DNA of 64,000 bases from Alphaproteobacteria bacterium (GCA_016125425.1 WGLT01000019.1:1-64000), one strand, 5' to 3'. Shown: positions 44,047 to 57,976, counted from the stretch's first letter. The notes: generated by a model not told the origin, from the sequence alone. Program-made: numbers and translations.

Positions 44047-44078
44047 AAAGCCCGGCGAAAGCCGGGCTTTCCTTGTTG
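44047..44078 (+). terminator. Rho-independent terminator after rplA
   Basis: AAAGCCCGGC (44047-44056), a GAAA tetraloop and GCCGGGCTTT (44061-44070) form a perfect 10-bp stem, followed by CCTTGTT. The GNRA loop and T-rich tail make this a convincing terminator, ending the rplKA transcript before the unrelated genes that follow. Confidence 0.88.
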
Positions 44079-44170
44079 GAATGAATGCGGTCGTCGGTTT
44101 AGGCTGGCCTTCGCCGCCGCCGGGTCGCGCTGCGCGCAAACCGGTCGGCCTCGTGAATGGGGAGAAAACC

Positions 44171-44683
44171 GTGTCTTATAAAGCTCTAACCCTCGCTTGG
44201 CTGTGCGCAGGCGCAGCCGCCCTGTCGCCCGCGGTCTCGCAGGCCGCGCCGCCGACGGCTTCGCAAATCGAAACCGCAATCAAAGGCGTTTTGACGGATC
44301 AGACTGTCGCCGCGCCGACGGCGCCGAAGGTGAGCGAAGCCAACGGGGCGTGCAATTCGAAACTGATTCAATTCGTCGATACGCCGCTTGCGGTCCATTA
44401 TAATCAATACGGACAATTCAGAGCGCCGCTGAACGGCGGCGACGGAATTCTCGCCGTCGGCAACTGTCGCCATCTGTATTTCGAACTCGGTTCGTCCAAG
44501 GCGACGGGTTATACGCTCTATATGGGCAAGATCTCCGGAAGCACGCTGTCTCAGGGATTCCCAGGCAGCCAGACCGGGAAAATTCAGTCCACGGAAATCA
44601 TGGGGCCGGAAATCGTGCTCGGACTCCAGGGCCCGGCGAATACGTCAGACAGCGTTCAATTGTGGGTCTATCTGACGGATTAG
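44171..44683 (+). CDS. Exported protein of unknown function
   Basis: A 170-residue protein that I do not recognise. The GTG start at 44171 is preceded by GGGGAGA and gives a good signal peptide (ALTLAWLCAGAAALSPAVSQ, then AAPP). The mature part begins with a helix-prone TASQIETAIKGVLTDQT and has two cysteines (GACNSKLIQF and GNCRHLYFEL) that could form a disulfide. It ends in a beta-rich SDSVQLWVYLTD. An earlier ATG at 44081 would hide the signal peptide. It is convergent with the ABC exporter and wedged between rplA and rplJ, where no such gene is usual. Confidence 0.72.
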   Translation: MSYKALTLAWLCAGAAALSPAVSQAAPPTASQIETAIKGVLTDQTVAAPTAPKVSEANGACNSKLIQFVDTPLAVHYNQYGQFRAPLNGGDGILAVGNCRHLYFELGSSKATGYTLYMGKISGSTLSQGFPGSQTGKIQSTEIMGPEIVLGLQGPANTSDSVQLWVYLTD

Positions 44684-44713
44684 CCGCGATTGAGGCGCAT
44701 AGGCGGCGGGGTT

Positions 44714-46609
44714 CTATTCCGCCGCCGCTTTCGCATCGACATTGAACTGCAACTCGGCGAGCCGGGCGTATAGCCCGCCGCGCGCCATAAGCTCTGTGTG
44801 CGTTCCCTGATCGACGATGCGGCCTTCGTCCATGACGACGATCTTGTCGGCTTTGAGCACCGTCGCCAGACGGTGGGCTATGACGAGCGTCGTCCTGTCC
44901 GCGGAGATTTTCTCGAATGCTTGCTGGATGGCGCGTTCGCTTTCCGAATCGAGCGCAGATGTCGCCTCATCAAGCAGAAGCACCGGCGCATCGCGCAGGA
45001 TCGCACGCGCGATAGCGAGCCGCTGGCGTTGGCCCCCGGACAGGGTGGTCGCGCCCTGCCCAAGCGGCGTGTCATAGCCCTGCGGAAGCGCCATGATGAA
45101 ATCATGCGCATTGGCCGCCTTCGCGGCCGCGCATACTTCTTCATCACTCGCGTCCGGCCGCCCATAGCGGATATTTTCGGCCGCGCTTCCGGAAAAGAGC
45201 GGCGCGTTCTGCTGGACAACCGATATAGAGCGGCGAAGCTCATCCGGATTGAGCGTGCGGATATCGACGCCGTCGAGGCGGATCGCGCCCGACTGCGGAT
45301 CATAAAAGCGCAGGATAAGCTGGAACATGGTCGACTTGCCGGCGCCGGAGGGGCCGACCAGAGCCACCGTTTCGCCCGGCGCGATATTGAGGCTCACTCC
45401 GTTCAACGCTTGCGTTTCCGGCCGTAGCGGATAGGCGAAACGCACGTTTTCGAATGCTATCGCTCCGCGGATATCGGCGGGAAGATGCGCCGGGGCCGAA
45501 GGCGGCTGGATATCGGACTCGGCGGCGAGAAGCTCCATCAACCGCTCCGTCGCGCCGGCCGCCCGCATGACTTCGGCATAGGTCTCTGTAAGCATGCCGA
45601 CGCCGGAAACGGCCAGAAACGCATACATGACAAATTGGGTCATCGCGCCCGGCGTGATGGCGCCCGACTGCACCTGCATGGCGCCGTACCAGAGCACGCC
45701 GATCAGGCCGGCGAGGATCAAGGAGAAAAACAGGGCGGTCATCATCGCGCGCACGGTGATGCGGCGAAGCGCGACCTCGAAAGTCGCCTCCGCGGCTCTC
45801 GCAAAAGCCTCGCGTTCTTCGTTTTCGCGCGTGAACGCCTGCACGGTCTCGATCGCCGCAAGCGTTTCGCCGGCGCGTGCGGAGGCATTGGCGAGACTGT
45901 CCTGGCTTGAGCGCGACAGCGAGCGCACCCGCCTTCCGAAGAGCACGATCGGAATGAGGATCAGCGGGCCGATCCCGGCCACCATCAAGGTCAGCTTCCA
46001 GTTGACGGCGAACATCAGGGCAACCGCCCCGAAGGTCGTTGCGACAGTTCTTAGCGCGACCGAGATAGACGAGCCGATCAGTGTCTCGATCAACGTCGTG
46101 TCGGTTGTCAGACGCGACAAGACTTCGCCGGTGCGGATCTGCGCGTAATAGCCGGGGCTGAGCGCTATGATATGGTCGTAGACGGCTTTTCTGAGATCGG
46201 CGACGACCCGCTCGCCGAGCCGGCTCACGAAATAATAGCGAAGCGCGCTCGATAGCCCGAGCGCGACGGCGACGCCGATGCCGATGAGAAAATATCCGGA
46301 AAGCTGCGTGCCGAGCTCGAACTGCGAGCACATGGCCGACGCCGAAGAGTGGGCGAAGCCGCAATCGACGACGATCCGGAAGGCGGCCGGAAGCAGGAGA
46401 GTCAGTCCCGAAGCTGCGATCAGGAAGAAGACAAAGGCGGCCAGGAGGACCGGATAGCGAAAAACAAAGGGCGCAAGGCGCGAGAGCGGCTTGATTGATC
46501 GCGCTTTCGCGCGATGTGCTTTTTCGCGTTCAAGCTCGGCGGCGAACTCCGAGCCGCGGGCGGCGTCAACGGGATCGGGAGAGGCGGGCTCGGAGGTGCG
46601 ATCGGCCAT
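44714..46609 (-). CDS. ABC exporter, fused membrane and ATPase domains (MsbA/multidrug type)
   Basis: A 631-residue half-transporter. Six membrane helices lie in about residues 45-340 (for example FRYPVLLAAFVFFLIAASGL). The nucleotide-binding domain has Walker A LVGPSGAGKSTMF (about 416), signature TTLSGGQRQRLAIARAILRD (about 521) and Walker B VLLLDEATSALD. It would work as a homodimer. Annotated relatives include lipid and drug exporters; the substrate is not deducible. A charged cytoplasmic N-terminus of about 45 residues precedes the first helix. It is inserted in reverse orientation between rplA and rplJ. Confidence 0.9.
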   Translation of the reverse strand: MADRTSEPASPDPVDAARGSEFAAELEREKAHRAKARSIKPLSRLAPFVFRYPVLLAAFVFFLIAASGLTLLLPAAFRIVVDCGFAHSSASAMCSQFELGTQLSGYFLIGIGVAVALGLSSALRYYFVSRLGERVVADLRKAVYDHIIALSPGYYAQIRTGEVLSRLTTDTTLIETLIGSSISVALRTVATTFGAVALMFAVNWKLTLMVAGIGPLILIPIVLFGRRVRSLSRSSQDSLANASARAGETLAAIETVQAFTRENEEREAFARAAEATFEVALRRITVRAMMTALFFSLILAGLIGVLWYGAMQVQSGAITPGAMTQFVMYAFLAVSGVGMLTETYAEVMRAAGATERLMELLAAESDIQPPSAPAHLPADIRGAIAFENVRFAYPLRPETQALNGVSLNIAPGETVALVGPSGAGKSTMFQLILRFYDPQSGAIRLDGVDIRTLNPDELRRSISVVQQNAPLFSGSAAENIRYGRPDASDEEVCAAAKAANAHDFIMALPQGYDTPLGQGATTLSGGQRQRLAIARAILRDAPVLLLDEATSALDSESERAIQQAFEKISADRTTLVIAHRLATVLKADKIVVMDEGRIVDQGTHTELMARGGLYARLAELQFNVDAKAAAE

Positions 46610-46742
46610 GGCGTCCTTCGGGCGGTGCAGGGGGGCTGACGCGCCTTATACGCCGCTTCGCGCAATCTCGCCTGCGTGAATCGACCGCACCGCCGCCGCC
46701 GGGCGGAGGAAGGGGCCGGCCGGCGCCGGGCGCCGGCGCAGC

Positions 46743-46770
46743 GACGGGCTTGAGAGGACGGGCTTGAGAG
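46743..46770. repeat. Perfect 14-bp tandem duplication
   Basis: GACGGGCTTGAGAG occurs twice back to back (46743-46756 and 46757-46770), about 30 bp before the -35 of the predicted rplJ promoter and in the divergent region of the ABC exporter. It could be a duplicated regulator site or a slippage product. Confidence 0.7.
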
Positions 46771-46801
46771 ATTGCACGGTCCGTCTTGTTGACCGGGGCC
46801 C

Positions 46802-46829
46802 TTGCATTCCGCGCCATATTCTGTATCAA
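46802..46829 (+). promoter_or_regulatory. Predicted sigma70 promoter of rplJL
   Basis: TTGCAT (46802-46807), a 16-bp spacer and TATCAA (46824-46829). The -35 hexamer and its preceding C match the rplK promoter exactly (CTTGCATT). Transcription near 46836 would give a leader of about 250 nt. The 476-bp gap between the ABC gene and rplJ otherwise holds the tandem repeat, a GC-rich inverted repeat near 46720 and the attenuator. Confidence 0.6.
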
Positions 46830-46973
46830 GCCCGCCTGCTTGGCGGTTCGCCGTCCAAGCGACCTGTCCGAGACTGCGGGCGCTGAGGAACTCCGAGGCT
46901 TAATCTCCCGCATAGACAAGGCAAATCGGCCATCGCCGCGCAAGACGGCGCATGTCCTTTGACCTTCTCTGAC

Positions 46974-47004
46974 AGGCTCTGGCGCTGACGCGCGGAGCCT
47001 TTTT
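46974..47004 (+). terminator. Attenuator-like hairpin in the rplJ leader
   Basis: AGGCTCT (46974-46980) pairs with GGAGCCT (46994-47000) with one G-T pair; an inner stem with one bulged G extends it to a TGAC loop, and five T residues follow (47000-47004). It lies between the predicted promoter and the rplJ start 82 bp downstream, the region where L10 normally autoregulates. Confidence 0.7.
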
Positions 47005-47085
47005 GGCATCCAGCGTCAAACGTCGTCGAAGCCGCGAGGCGGGAAGGTCCCGTCTTGTGAACGAAGGGTAGCGAAGGGACGTCCG

Positions 47086-47598
47086 ATGGACAGAACCCAA
47101 AAGGCGGAATCGGTTGAGTGGATCAGCGGCGTGTTCGACAAGAATGCGGTCGTGGTGGTCGCGAACACCGGACTCTCCGTCGCCGAAATGTCCGAGCTGC
47201 GCGGCGAGCTCCGCAAGGCCGGCGCGAGCATTAAGGTTATCAAGAACCGGCTCGCCAAGATCGCCATCGCCGGCAAGCCCAGCGAAAAGATCGCCGATCT
47301 TTTCAAGGGACCGACGGCGATCGCGTTCTCTGAAGATCCTGTGGCGGCGGCGAAAGCCGTCGACGCTTTCGCCAAGAAAAACGACAAGCTCGTCATTCTT
47401 GGCGGCGCGATGGGCGCGGAAACGCTCGACCAGCAAGGCGTGAAGGCCTTGGCCTCTATGCCCTCGCGAGAAGAGCTGCTTGCCTCGATCGTGCAGACGA
47501 TCATGTCGCCGGCCTCGAATCTCGTTTCGGCCGTCACTGCGCCTGGCGCTCAGATCGCCGGCATCCTCGAAACTCTGGAGAAGCGGGAAGCCGCCTAG
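47086..47598 (+). CDS. rplJ: 50S ribosomal protein L10
   Basis: A 170-residue protein with the N-terminal rRNA-binding region ([20 protein letters not shown] and [15 protein letters not shown]) and a C-terminal helix that binds L7/L12 dimers ([18 protein letters not shown]). It anchors the L7/L12 stalk. Its own leader contains a terminator-like hairpin. ATG at 47086 is preceded by GAAGGGACG. Confidence 0.96.
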   Translation: MDRTQKAESVEWISGVFDKNAVVVVANTGLSVAEMSELRGELRKAGASIKVIKNRLAKIAIAGKPSEKIADLFKGPTAIAFSEDPVAAAKAVDAFAKKNDKLVILGGAMGAETLDQQGVKALASMPSREELLASIVQTIMSPASNLVSAVTAPGAQIAGILETLEKREAA

Positions 47599-47641
47599 AG
47601 CGGGCCGATCGCAAAGCCTTTAACTTAACGGGAACAAGACC

Positions 47642-48022
47642 ATGACCGATCTCAACAAACTTGCCGAAGACCTTGTCGGCCTCACCCTCCTGCAGGCGGC
47701 CGAGCTCAAGAACATCCTGAAGGACAAATACGGCATCGAACCGGCGGCGGGCGCCGTCGCGGTCGCCATGCCGGGCGCGGGCGGCGGCGCGGCCGAAGCG
47801 GCTGAGGAAAAGACGGAATTCGACGTCATCCTCGTCGATGCGGGCGCGCAGAAGATCAATGTGATCAAGGAAGTCCGCGCGATCACGGGGCTCGGCCTCA
47901 AGGAAGCCAAGGACCTCACCGAGGCTGGCGGCAAGCCGGTCAAAGAGGGCGTGTCCAAGGCGGAAGCCGAGGAAATCAAAGCCAAGCTCGAAGCCGCTGG
48001 CGCCAAGGTCGAACTCAAATAG
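47642..48022 (+). CDS. rplL: 50S ribosomal protein L7/L12
   Basis: A 126-residue acidic protein. The N-terminal dimerisation helices ([20 protein letters not shown]), an Ala/Gly-rich hinge ([20 protein letters not shown]) and the C-terminal factor-binding domain ([20 protein letters not shown]) are in order. It recruits translational GTPases. It follows rplJ by 43 bp; a hairpin separates it from rpoB. Confidence 0.97.
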   Translation: MTDLNKLAEDLVGLTLLQAAELKNILKDKYGIEPAAGAVAVAMPGAGGGAAEAAEEKTEFDVILVDAGAQKINVIKEVRAITGLGLKEAKDLTEAGGKPVKEGVSKAEAEEIKAKLEAAGAKVELK

Positions 48023-48120
48023 TCTTGCCATTCCGGCAGGGATGGCGGACAGTGCTAGGGCAGGGATTTTTTCCGCAGCGGGGTTGCGCGAGCGACCCCG
48101 AGCCCCTATTAACGACGTTC

Positions 48121-48149
48121 GCCGTCGGCGCGGCTCCGCCGGCGGCTTT
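48121..48149 (+). terminator. GC-rich hairpin between rplL and rpoB, possible partial terminator
   Basis: GCCGTCGGCG (48121-48130), a six-base loop and CGCCGGCGGC (48137-48146) form a 10-bp stem with one G-T pair, followed by only TTTA. It lies in the 278-bp rplL-rpoB gap. In E. coli this gap holds an attenuator that lowers rpoBC relative to rplL; a similar role is inferred. I see no clear promoter in the gap. Confidence 0.55.
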
Positions 48150-48300
48150 AGGCTTTGCGGCGACGTGCTTCGGTCAATCGAGACGAAATTTTAAGGTCGT
48201 GACACCCGCGGCTGTCTGACGGCGGCCTCGCGGGCGCTTTCGTGCGTGCGGCGTCTTAGCGCCCGCGCGCGCATTGTGTCGACCCGTTATGAGGAAAAAG

Positions 48301-52377
<4,077 letters not shown>

Positions 52378-52492
52378 TCACACGACCATGCCCGGACGCC
52401 GCGCCGCGGCGATCCGGGGCCGCCGGCATTGCGCCGGTTTCGATTAAGGAAAGGACGACGGACCTTCATTCCGTCAACTGAACGAGGTTTTC

Positions 52493-55400
52493 ATGTCCCA
52501 GGAATTGCTGAACGTCTTCAATCCGGCCGCGCCACAGCAGACGTTCAACCAGATCCGGATTTCGCTCGCCTCGCCGGAGAAGATCCTCTCCTGGTCGTTC
52601 GGCGAGATCAAAAAGCCCGAGACAATCAACTACCGCACCTTCAAGCCGGAGCGGGACGGGCTCTTCTGCGCGCGCATTTTCGGCCCCGTGAAGGACTACG
52701 AATGCCTTTGCGGCAAGTACAAGCGCATGAAGTACAAAGGCATCACCTGCGAAAAATGCGGGGTCGAAGTCACGCTCACCAAAGTGCGCCGCGACCGCAT
52801 GGGCCATATCGAGCTCGCCGCGCCCGTCGCCCACATCTGGTTCCTGAAGTCGCTGCCTTCGCGGATCGCGTTGATGCTCGACATGACCCTGAAGGATGTC
52901 GAGCGGGTTCTCTATTTCGAGCAGTATATCGTCATCGAGCCGGGTCTGACGCCGCTTCAACAGCATCAATTGCTGACTGAAGAGGAATATCTGAAGGCCC
53001 AGGAAGACTATGGGGAGGACAGCTTCACCGCGGGCATCGGCGCCGAAGCGATCCGCGAAATCCTCATGTCGATCGACCTCGAAGCCGAGGCCGAGCGCTT
53101 GCGCGTCGAAATCGCCGAAGCGACGACCGAGCTGAAGCCGAAAAAACTCGCCAAGCGCCTCAAGATCATTGACGCCTTCATCCAGTCGGGGAACCGGCCG
53201 GAATGGATGATCATGACGGTTATTCCGGTCATTCCGCCGGAACTGCGCCCGCTGGTTCCGCTGGACGGCGGCCGTTTCGCGACGTCGGATTTGAATGATC
53301 TCTATCGCCGCGTCATCAACCGCAACAACCGCCTGAAGCGTCTGATAGAACTCAGAGCGCCGGACATCATCGTGCGCAACGAAAAGCGCATGCTGCAGGA
53401 GGCGGTCGACGCGCTGTTCGACAACGGCCGGCGCGGGCGGGTCATCACGGGCACCAATAAGCGTCCGCTGAAGTCGCTGTCCGACATGCTGAAAGGCAAA
53501 CAGGGCCGCTTCCGCCAGAACCTTCTCGGCAAGCGCGTCGACTATTCGGGCCGTTCGGTCATCGTCGTCGGTCCCGAGCTCAAGCTGCATGAATGCGGCC
53601 TGCCGAAAAAGATGGCGCTCGAACTCTTCAAGCCTTTTATCTATTCGCGTCTTGACGCGAAGGGCCTTTCGGCGACCGTCAAACAAGCCAAAAAACTCGT
53701 CGAAAAAGAACGCCCCGAAGTCTGGGACATTCTCGATGAAGTCATTCGCGAGCATCCGGTTCTGTTGAACCGCGCGCCGACTTTGCACCGCCTCGGCATT
53801 CAGGCCTTCGAGCCGAAGCTCATTGAGGGCAAGGCGATTCAGCTGCATCCGCTCGTGTGTACGGCGTTTAACGCCGACTTTGACGGCGACCAGATGGCTG
53901 TGCACGTGCCGCTGTCGCTTGAAGCGCAGCTTGAAGCGCGCGTCCTGATGATGTCGACGAATAACATCCTGTCGCCGGCGAACGGCAAGCCGATCATCGT
54001 GCCGTCGCAGGACATCGTTCTCGGCCTTTACTACATCACCATCGCCAAGGACAACGAACCGGGCGAAGGGATGGTGTTCGGCTCGATGGCGGAAATCGAG
54101 CATGCGCTTGCGGCTGGCGTCGTCACTTTGCATTCGAAAATCAAGGCGCGCTGGGAGTCAGTCGACAAGGATGGCAATCCGATCCGCGAAGTCGTCGAAA
54201 CGACGCCGGGCCGGATGAAGGTCGCACAAGTGCTGCCGAAAGACGGCAACGTGCCCTTCCAGGTCGTCAACCAGCTCCTGACGAAGAAGTCGATCCAGGG
54301 TCTCATCGATATCGTCTATCGTCATTGCGGGCAGAAGCAGACGGTCATTTTCGCCGACCGCATCATGGGCCTCGGCTTCACCGAAGCCTGCAAGGCCGGC
54401 ATTTCCTTCGGCAAGGATGACATGGTCATTCCGCATGCGAAGCATAAACTCGTCGAGGAGACTCGTTCGCTCGTTCGCGACTACGAACAGCAATATGCGG
54501 ACGGCTTCATCACGCGCGGCGAGAAATACAATAAGGTCGTCGACGCCTGGGCGAAGTGCACGGACCGGATCGCCGACGAAATGATGAAAGAGATCTCCAC
54601 GCGCAAGATCGACAAGGAGACCGGACGCGAAATGGAGATCAATTCGATCTACATGATGTCGCATTCGGGCGCGCGGGGTTCTCCCGCGCAGATGAAGCAG
54701 CTCGCCGGCATGCGCGGTCTGATGGCCAAACCTTCAGGCGAAATCATCGAAACGCCGATTATTTCGAACTTCAAGGAAGGCCTCACCGTGCTCGAGTACT
54801 TCAACTCGACCCACGGCGCGCGCAAAGGCTTGGCCGACACCGCGCTCAAGACGGCGAACTCAGGTTATCTGACGCGCCGTCTCGTCGACGTCGCCCAGGA
54901 CTGCATCATCCGCGAGGAGGATTGCGGGACCCAGAACGGGATTACGATCGAAGCCGTCGTGCAGGCGGGCGAAACCGTTGTGCCGCTTTCCCAGCGCATC
55001 CTCGGGCGCACCGCTCTCGTTGACGTCGTCCATCCTGAAAGCGGGGAGATTCTCGCTGCGGCCGGCGACGAGATCGACGAGCCGCAGGCTGAAGAGATTG
55101 AAGGCGCGGGCATTCAGAAAGTCCGGGTGCGTTCGGTTCTCACCTGTGACTCGAAAGTCGGCGTATGCGCCAAATGCTACGGCCGCGACCTCGCGCGGGG
55201 CAGCCACGTCAATATCGGCGAAGCCGTCGGCGTCATTGCGGCGCAGTCCATCGGCGAGCCGGGAACGCAGCTGACCATGCGGACCTTCCACATCGGCGGC
55301 ACCGCCCAGGTCGGCGACACCTCGTTCATCGAGGCGAGCCATGACGGCGTCATTGAGTTCGAGAATCGGAGCGTCGTTAAGGATTCCTCCGGCGATCTCA

Positions 55401-56704
55401 TCGTGATGGGCCGGAACACCTTACTGAAGATTGTTGATGAAACCGGCAAGGAGCATGCGTCCTATAAGGTCTCGCACGGCGCCAAGCTGCGCGTCGACGC
55501 TGGCGCCAAGGTTGCGCGCGGACAGCGTCTGGCGGACTGGGATCCCTATACGATTCCGATCCTCACCGAGATCGCCGGCAAGGTGAAATTCGAAGATCTC
55601 ACCGAAGGCTTTTCGATGCAGGTCGTCGCCGACGAGGCGACCGGTATCGCCAGTCGCGTGGTTACTGACTGGCGCGCCAATCCGCGCGCGGCGGACATGA
55701 AGCCGGCGATCGCGATCGTCGACGACAAGGGCAAGATTTTGAAATTGCCCTCGACAGGCGGGGGGGCGCGTTATCAGCTTCCTGTCGACGCGATCCTTTC
55801 AGTCGAGGACGGCGATGCGGTGCGCGTCGGCGACGCGCTCGCGCGCATCCCGACAGAAGGCGCCAAGACCCGGGACATCACAGGCGGTCTCCCGCGCGTC
55901 GCCGAGCTTTTCGAAGCGCGGCGGCCGAAAGACCATGCGATTATCGCGGAGGTCGACGGCCGGGTCGAATTCGGACGCGACTACAAGAACAAGCGCCGTA
56001 TCCGCATCATTCCGACCGACGAGAACCTTGAGCCCATCGATTATCTTGTGCCGAAGGGCAAGCATATCGCCGTTCAGGAAGGCGATTTCATCGCCAAAGG
56101 CGAGTATCTGATGGACGGCAATCCGGCGCCGCACGATATCCTCCAGATCATGGGGATCGAGGCGCTGGCGAACTACCTGATCAACGAGATCCAGGAAGTT
56201 TACCGGCTGCAGGGCGTGCCGATCAACGACAAGCACATCGAAGTGATCGTCCGCCAGATGCTGCAAAAGATCGAGGTGACCGATCCGGGCGATTCGATGT
56301 TCCTGAAGGAAGAGCAGGTCGACAAGCTCGAATTCGAGGAGACGAACGCCAAGCTCGAGGCCGAGGGCAAGACTCCGGCCAAGGGCGCTCCGGTCCTTCT
56401 GGGCATCACCAAGGCGTCGCTGCAAACGCGCTCATTTATTTCCGCCGCCTCCTTCCAGGAGACGACGCGCGTCCTGACCGAGGCCGCCGTCAACGGCAAG
56501 GTCGATACGCTCGAAGGGCTGAAAGAGAACGTCATTGTCGGCCGCCTCATTCCGGCCGGCACCGGCGGAATGATGTCGCGCCACATCCTCGAAGCCGAGC
56601 GTCGCGACGCCGCGCTCATCGCCGAACGGGAGAAGCGCGCGGCGGCGGCGCTGCCGACGCCGGAATCGGCGGAAGGCGCCGAGGAGCCCGCGGCCGCGGA
56701 GTAG
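52493..56704 (+). CDS. rpoC: RNA polymerase beta' subunit
   Basis: A 1403-residue subunit. The N-terminal zinc finger [20 protein letters not shown] starts near residue 70, and the catalytic Mg-binding motif [15 protein letters not shown] is near 460. The second zinc site lies around residues 880-895 ([20 protein letters not shown]). The C-terminus is extended by an Ala/Glu-rich tail ([17 protein letters not shown]). A perfect hairpin terminator follows, separating it from the foreign-looking sulfotransferase. Confidence 0.97.
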   Translation: MSQELLNVFNPAAPQQTFNQIRISLASPEKILSWSFGEIKKPETINYRTFKPERDGLFCARIFGPVKDYECLCGKYKRMKYKGITCEKCGVEVTLTKVRRDRMGHIELAAPVAHIWFLKSLPSRIALMLDMTLKDVERVLYFEQYIVIEPGLTPLQQHQLLTEEEYLKAQEDYGEDSFTAGIGAEAIREILMSIDLEAEAERLRVEIAEATTELKPKKLAKRLKIIDAFIQSGNRPEWMIMTVIPVIPPELRPLVPLDGGRFATSDLNDLYRRVINRNNRLKRLIELRAPDIIVRNEKRMLQEAVDALFDNGRRGRVITGTNKRPLKSLSDMLKGKQGRFRQNLLGKRVDYSGRSVIVVGPELKLHECGLPKKMALELFKPFIYSRLDAKGLSATVKQAKKLVEKERPEVWDILDEVIREHPVLLNRAPTLHRLGIQAFEPKLIEGKAIQLHPLVCTAFNADFDGDQMAVHVPLSLEAQLEARVLMMSTNNILSPANGKPIIVPSQDIVLGLYYITIAKDNEPGEGMVFGSMAEIEHALAAGVVTLHSKIKARWESVDKDGNPIREVVETTPGRMKVAQVLPKDGNVPFQVVNQLLTKKSIQGLIDIVYRHCGQKQTVIFADRIMGLGFTEACKAGISFGKDDMVIPHAKHKLVEETRSLVRDYEQQYADGFITRGEKYNKVVDAWAKCTDRIADEMMKEISTRKIDKETGREMEINSIYMMSHSGARGSPAQMKQLAGMRGLMAKPSGEIIETPIISNFKEGLTVLEYFNSTHGARKGLADTALKTANSGYLTRRLVDVAQDCIIREEDCGTQNGITIEAVVQAGETVVPLSQRILGRTALVDVVHPESGEILAAAGDEIDEPQAEEIEGAGIQKVRVRSVLTCDSKVGVCAKCYGRDLARGSHVNIGEAVGVIAAQSIGEPGTQLTMRTFHIGGTAQVGDTSFIEASHDGVIEFENRSVVKDSSGDLIVMGRNTLLKIVDETGKEHASYKVSHGAKLRVDAGAKVARGQRLADWDPYTIPILTEIAGKVKFEDLTEGFSMQVVADEATGIASRVVTDWRANPRAADMKPAIAIVDDKGKILKLPSTGGGARYQLPVDAILSVEDGDAVRVGDALARIPTEGAKTRDITGGLPRVAELFEARRPKDHAIIAEVDGRVEFGRDYKNKRRIRIIPTDENLEPIDYLVPKGKHIAVQEGDFIAKGEYLMDGNPAPHDILQIMGIEALANYLINEIQEVYRLQGVPINDKHIEVIVRQMLQKIEVTDPGDSMFLKEEQVDKLEFEETNAKLEAEGKTPAKGAPVLLGITKASLQTRSFISAASFQETTRVLTEAAVNGKVDTLEGLKENVIVGRLIPAGTGGMMSRHILEAERRDAALIAEREKRAAAALPTPESAEGAEEPAAAE

Positions 56705-56730
56705 GGATGGAAATATAAAATCTAATGATG

Positions 56731-56754
56731 CGATGGCGGCTTCGGCCGCCATCG
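56731..56754. terminator. Bidirectional terminator between rpoC and the sulfotransferase
   Basis: CGATGGCGGC (56731-56740), a TTCG tetraloop and GCCGCCATCG (56745-56754) form a perfect 10-bp stem. In the minus direction it is followed by a T-rich tail (CATTAGATTTTATATTT), a better terminator for the sulfotransferase than for rpoC. It sits exactly between the two convergent genes. Confidence 0.8.
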
Positions 56755-56783
56755 TCGATTGATTGACAGTGGACGAGGAAGAA

Positions 56784-57779
56784 CTACGCCGCTTCCATCA
56801 CCAAGTCGTAGAGAGGACTGCCCTTCAACACCCGATCAATTATCGAATCAAGAAAGTTATATTGATCGTCTCGTGGCGACGGTTGTGGATGAAACAGTCT
56901 ATTTTTCATATTTAGAATGCCGTGCCCGATCTCGGATGTGAACGATAGTCCAGCAAAGTCAAAGAGGCGACGAGTCTCATCAGCAGGATTTTTCTCAAAG
57001 GATTCATAAAGCGCAACAGTGTAACGCGGTGCGCCTTGAAGGGCGACGTAAGGGATTTCATTTACATATCGCCAGCGCCACAGCTCGCTCTCAAAGAGCA
57101 ATTCTCGGCTAAATGCTCCCATTCGTTTCGAAGTCTCGCCAAAATGTGGGAGAATTGACTCCAGCGTGGCGAGATTTTCTCGATAGACGCGTTCCTGTCC
57201 TGCCACTGCGGCATAACGTCGATACCACGACACAAGAAACGCTTTAGGTGCTCGAATGTTGTGGACGACTTTCATAGTATGCTCGTCGTGATACGCGTCG
57301 AGAATCCATCCTTGGTTAAGCAATATTTTGAAAACTGGGATTGCCTCGTTGAGAAGCCGAGGGTCGGCATAGAGAAGAGATGCCGGCCATTGCTCCCGTA
57401 GAAGCGGCGGGGCGGCGAGGCCCAGTAGGCGCCGTAGAGAGGCTCGGGACAAACAATGCTGTGCGACCAAACGCCTTATGCGTGATGGGGCGAAGTTTTT
57501 AGCGGTTACGCCAATGCGATCGCGGTTGCTGACTTCGCGTGACGCGGTGGCTATTGCGCGTCGCCAAGCGTCAATGAAATCGCGGTCGGACCCTAACGGC
57601 GAGAATCCTGGCCTAAGCCCAGAAAACGGATTGTGAAGAGTCTCATTGGGTTCATTGCGGCAGAGAGTCGCTGGATGTTTATCGAAAGCGTCGAGCAACC
57701 GATTGGAGCCGGAGCGGCCATGTCCGATAATAACAATGTAAAATGAATCGCTCGATTGCGAACTCAACTCCCCGATCAT
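56784..57779 (-). CDS. Sulfotransferase-family protein, atypical composition
   Basis: A 331-residue cytosolic protein with the PAPS 5'-phosphosulfate loop near the N-terminus (FYIVIIGHGRSGSNRLLDAF, residues 13-32) and downstream KVVHNIRAPKAFLVSWYRRY, which fits the 3'-phosphate-binding Arg/Ser region of sulfotransferases. LYESFEKNPADETRRLFDFA is the typical C-terminal element. The acceptor is unknown; carbohydrate or lipid acceptors are common. Codon use is visibly more AT-rich and less GC3-biased than its neighbours, and the upstream flank is AT-rich. It is inserted in reverse orientation between rpoC and rpsL, which suggests horizontal acquisition. Confidence 0.8.
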   Translation of the reverse strand: MIGELSSQSSDSFYIVIIGHGRSGSNRLLDAFDKHPATLCRNEPNETLHNPFSGLRPGFSPLGSDRDFIDAWRRAIATASREVSNRDRIGVTAKNFAPSRIRRLVAQHCLSRASLRRLLGLAAPPLLREQWPASLLYADPRLLNEAIPVFKILLNQGWILDAYHDEHTMKVVHNIRAPKAFLVSWYRRYAAVAGQERVYRENLATLESILPHFGETSKRMGAFSRELLFESELWRWRYVNEIPYVALQGAPRYTVALYESFEKNPADETRRLFDFAGLSFTSEIGHGILNMKNRLFHPQPSPRDDQYNFLDSIIDRVLKGSPLYDLVMEAA

Positions 57780-57947
57780 ATAATTAGGTTTTCCATGCTG
57801 GCTTCGAAAGGATATGCTAAGTCATTGTCTTATATGCAAATTTAATTAATTTTTGTGTTATCCACGCTGATAGTCAACAATCCTGGCGAGCCCTCCCTCG
57901 CCTCCAAGCGCGTAACTAAAAACCTATCGAGAATGCGCCCCGCGGTA
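57780..57947. other. AT-rich segment upstream of the sulfotransferase
   Basis: The first 70 bp (57780-57850) are very AT-rich (for example TTTAATTAATTTTTGTG), unlike anything else in the window, and likely hold the promoter of the minus-strand sulfotransferase. The remainder returns to GC-rich sequence. No gene is seen. Confidence 0.5.
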
Positions 57948-57976
57948 TTGACCGCGCCGATTCACCCGTTTAGGAG
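57948..57976 (+). promoter_or_regulatory. Possible promoter of the rpsL-rpsG-fusA-tuf unit
   Basis: TTGACC (57948-57953), a 17-bp spacer and a weak -10 TAGGAG (57971-57976). It would give a leader of about 187 nt before rpsL. The -35 is good and the -10 poor, so the call is tentative. It is needed in some form because rpoC is followed by a terminator and an antisense gene. Confidence 0.4.

Noticed and set aside
52466-54133. 555-codon open frame on the minus strand
   Set aside because: It is antisense to the rpoC zinc-finger and catalytic regions; the coding strand is certain.
57858-57866. TTATCCACG next to AT-rich DNA, resembling a DnaA box and unwinding element
   Set aside because: A single near-match with one mismatch, no cluster of boxes, and the AT-richness is explained by the foreign sulfotransferase segment; no replication gene is adjacent.
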